A stretch of DNA of 21,815 nucleotides from Planctomycetota bacterium (lineage in GTDB: Bacteria > Planctomycetota > B15-G4), in contig QNBX01000069.1 of NCBI GenBank assembly GCA_003644265.1, positions 1 through 21,815 of the forward strand, written 5' to 3'. This document shows, piece after piece, positions 20,382 to 21,815 of this stretch (the first letter of the stretch is position 1; each line of letters starts with the position of its first letter). The position numbers and the translations under genes were made by a program. Under the pieces are notes generated by a model. The model ran no database searches. It was given only the letters and a program-made list of their open reading frames with translations, and was not told where the DNA came from.

Positions 20382-21478
20382 AGATAGAACTGAAGGAGAT
20401 CACCGTCCGCGAGCTTGCCGAGGACTACGCCGACAACGAGGAGTTGGGTGTCGTGGCCTACTCGGGTCGGCTGGACGTACGACCCAAGTATCAGCGAGAG
20501 TTCATATACAAGGACACGCAGCGAGACGCCGTCATCAACACGGTCACTCGGGACTTCCCGCTCAATGTCATGTATTGGGCAGTGCAGGGGGACGAGCAGT
20601 TCGAGATCATCGACGGACAGCAGCGAACCATCTCCATCTGTCAGTATGTGGAGGGCGACTTCGCGGTGAAGGTGGGAAGCGTGGAACAGCTCCGCTACTT
20701 CCACAACCTCCAGCCCGACGAGAAGCAACAGATCCTTGACTACATCCTCATGGTCTACCTGTGCAGCGGCTCCGACTCGGAGAGGCTCGATTGGTTCAGA
20801 ACCATCAACATCGCAGGGGAGAAGCTCACTCCGCAGGAGCTTCGCAACGCGGTCTACTCGGGTCCATGGGTGACGGACGCCAAGCGCTTCTTCAGCAAGA
20901 ACGGTTGCCCCGCCTACGGCATCGCAAGCGACTACATGCGCGGCAGTCCCATTCGCCAGGAGTACCTGGAGACGGCTATTGATTGGATCAACGATGGAGA
21001 CATCGAAGGCTACATGGCGAAGCAGCAGAACAAGCCCAACGCCAATGAGCTGTGGCTCTACTTCAAGAGCGTCATCGAGTGGGTGGCCGTCACCTTTCCG
21101 CAGAAGCGGAAGGAGATGAAGTCCGTCAAGTGGGGACTGCTCTTCAATGAGTTCAAGGACGAGGAGCTGGACCCCGCCAAGCTTGAGGTAGAGCTGTCCA
21201 AGCTGATGGCAGATGAGGATGTCACCAAGAAGTCGGGAGTCTACTCTTATGTCCTGAACCGCGACGAGCGAAGCTTGAGCATTAGGGCCTTCAATGACAA
21301 CGAGAGGCGGGAAGCATACGAGCGCCAAAAGGGAATCTGCCCCGTCTGTGGCGACCCCTTCGAGCTGGAAGAAATGCAGGCTGACCACATCACTCCGTGG
21401 AGCAAGGGCGGCAAGACCATCAGCGACAACTGCAATATGTTGTGCGCGGACGACAACAGGAGAAAGTCGGGCAAGTGA
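20378..21478 (+). CDS. DUF262-HNH endonuclease
   Basis: This 366-aa protein starts at GTG 20378 in a 4-base overlap with the methyltransferase. Residues about 5-200 are a DUF262 (GmrS/ParB-like) domain with a YQREFIY segment and IIDGQQRTI (DGQQR at 79-83), the motif linked to nucleotide binding or hydrolysis. A helical middle follows. The end is an HNH nuclease: CPVCGDPF (C321, C324), ADHITPWSKGG (D336, H337), DNCNMLCADDNRRKSGK. The usual fourth zinc Cys (C-x2-C-N) is Asp here. DUF262-HNH proteins include modification-dependent and phosphorothioate-linked defence nucleases. Next to an EcoRI-type methylase, this one would be a restriction-like partner. Confidence 0.9.
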   Translation: MKIELKEITVRELAEDYADNEELGVVAYSGRLDVRPKYQREFIYKDTQRDAVINTVTRDFPLNVMYWAVQGDEQFEIIDGQQRTISICQYVEGDFAVKVGSVEQLRYFHNLQPDEKQQILDYILMVYLCSGSDSERLDWFRTINIAGEKLTPQELRNAVYSGPWVTDAKRFFSKNGCPAYGIASDYMRGSPIRQEYLETAIDWINDGDIEGYMAKQQNKPNANELWLYFKSVIEWVAVTFPQKRKEMKSVKWGLLFNEFKDEELDPAKLEVELSKLMADEDVTKKSGVYSYVLNRDERSLSIRAFNDNERREAYERQKGICPVCGDPFELEEMQADHITPWSKGGKTISDNCNMLCADDNRRKSGK

Positions 21479-21815
21479 GAGCTAGGGCGCATAGGTAATT
21501 CAAAGCCCCCCTGTCCCTCCCGAAAAATCCGTCTGCCTGATCCACCATGGACTTACGGCACCGCAGCACTCGCCGGCGGCCCAACAATGCGACCGATACG
21601 ACGGCGCCATGAACGCCTGCCACATCCTGGCGACGGTGCTTCGAGTGATCACGCCCCGAAGCAGATCACGCTTCGGCCCTGGGCCATCAAGCCCCCCCTG
21701 GCACTATCCCCATCAACCAGCCGCCCCATTCTGGTTGATGACCATAGAGCCAAACCGCCCCATATCGCCCAACACCCATCAACCAATAGCGCCAAACTCA
21801 TCAACCAAACCGTCC
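21479..21815. repeat. Right-end non-coding region with CATCAACCA repeats
   Basis: No gene is seen in the last 337 bases. A hairpin CCGAAGC/GCTTCGG lies at 21656-21676 with a 7-nt loop and no T-tract. CATCAACCA occurs at 21711, 21777 and 21799 on the plus strand and inverted (CTGGTTGATG) at 21731-21740, where it forms a perfect 10-bp dyad with 21711-21720. The direct copies are 66 and 22 bases apart, multiples of 22. The set may continue beyond the window. It may be an operator or iteron array belonging to whatever lies to the right. Confidence 0.55.

Noticed and set aside
21656..21676. Intrinsic terminator after the DUF262-HNH gene
   Set aside because: A hairpin is present but lies 180 bases beyond the stop and is not followed by T residues on either strand.
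21711..21808. CRISPR array
   Set aside because: Units are only 9-10 bases, not equally spaced in full, and one is inverted; no cas genes are near.

Overview
The window is GC-rich bacterial DNA that looks like an integrated phage-derived or phage-satellite-like element, followed by a patchwork of defence-type cargo. No rRNA, complete tRNA or CRISPR array is visible. The host is uncertain. The high GC, the DUF2924 plus large serine recombinase pair, the TubC-docking and SpoVG-like small proteins and the ParB-methyltransferase fusion together suggest a planctomycete or another high-GC gram-negative bacterium. That is an inference from gene content, not a proof.

Layout. Positions 1-354 are non-coding and packed with nested inverted repeats, including two ~43-bp similar dyads facing each other at 72-114 and 171-214. 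Positions 355-3779 hold a packaging-type operon on the plus strand: ParB-domain/DNA methyltransferase fusion, a small PnuC-like membrane protein, a terminase small-subunit-like HTH protein and the terminase large subunit. No portal gene follows. Instead there is a tyrosine integrase (3826-4680) and an unrecognised 368-aa protein (4748-5854). After a 112-bp control region with three 10-bp tandem repeats bracketed by an 8-bp dyad, one very compact operon runs from 5967 to 14472. It encodes an excisionase-like HTH, an archaeo-eukaryotic primase, an SF1 (UvrD-like) helicase, a TubC-docking-like protein, a SpoVG-like protein, four micro-proteins (53-70 aa), DUF2924, a large serine recombinase, an HTH protein, a coiled-coil/winged-helix protein and a HEPN-like protein. 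Almost every junction is a 4-base ATGA, GTGA or TTGA overlap, so translation is probably coupled.

Positions 14527-19004 change in character. There is a minus-strand PD-(D/E)xK nuclease-like gene divergent from a small XRE regulator. Two minus-strand HEPN genes follow, each with an intact R-x4-H motif and separated by an attC-like (integron cassette) sequence. Next is a minus-strand HhH-like gene broken by one in-frame TAG. Positions 19293-21478 carry an EcoRI-family adenine methyltransferase overlapping by 4 bases a DUF262-HNH nuclease, a plausible restriction-modification-like pair with lower-GC codon use. The last ~100 bases carry CATCAACCA repeats on a 22-bp register.

Working model (inference): the left half gives packaging, integration and replication-initiation functions of a mobile element that carries both a tyrosine and a serine recombinase. 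The right half is a defence island collected by several routes: operon-end capture, cassette integration and a restriction-modification module.
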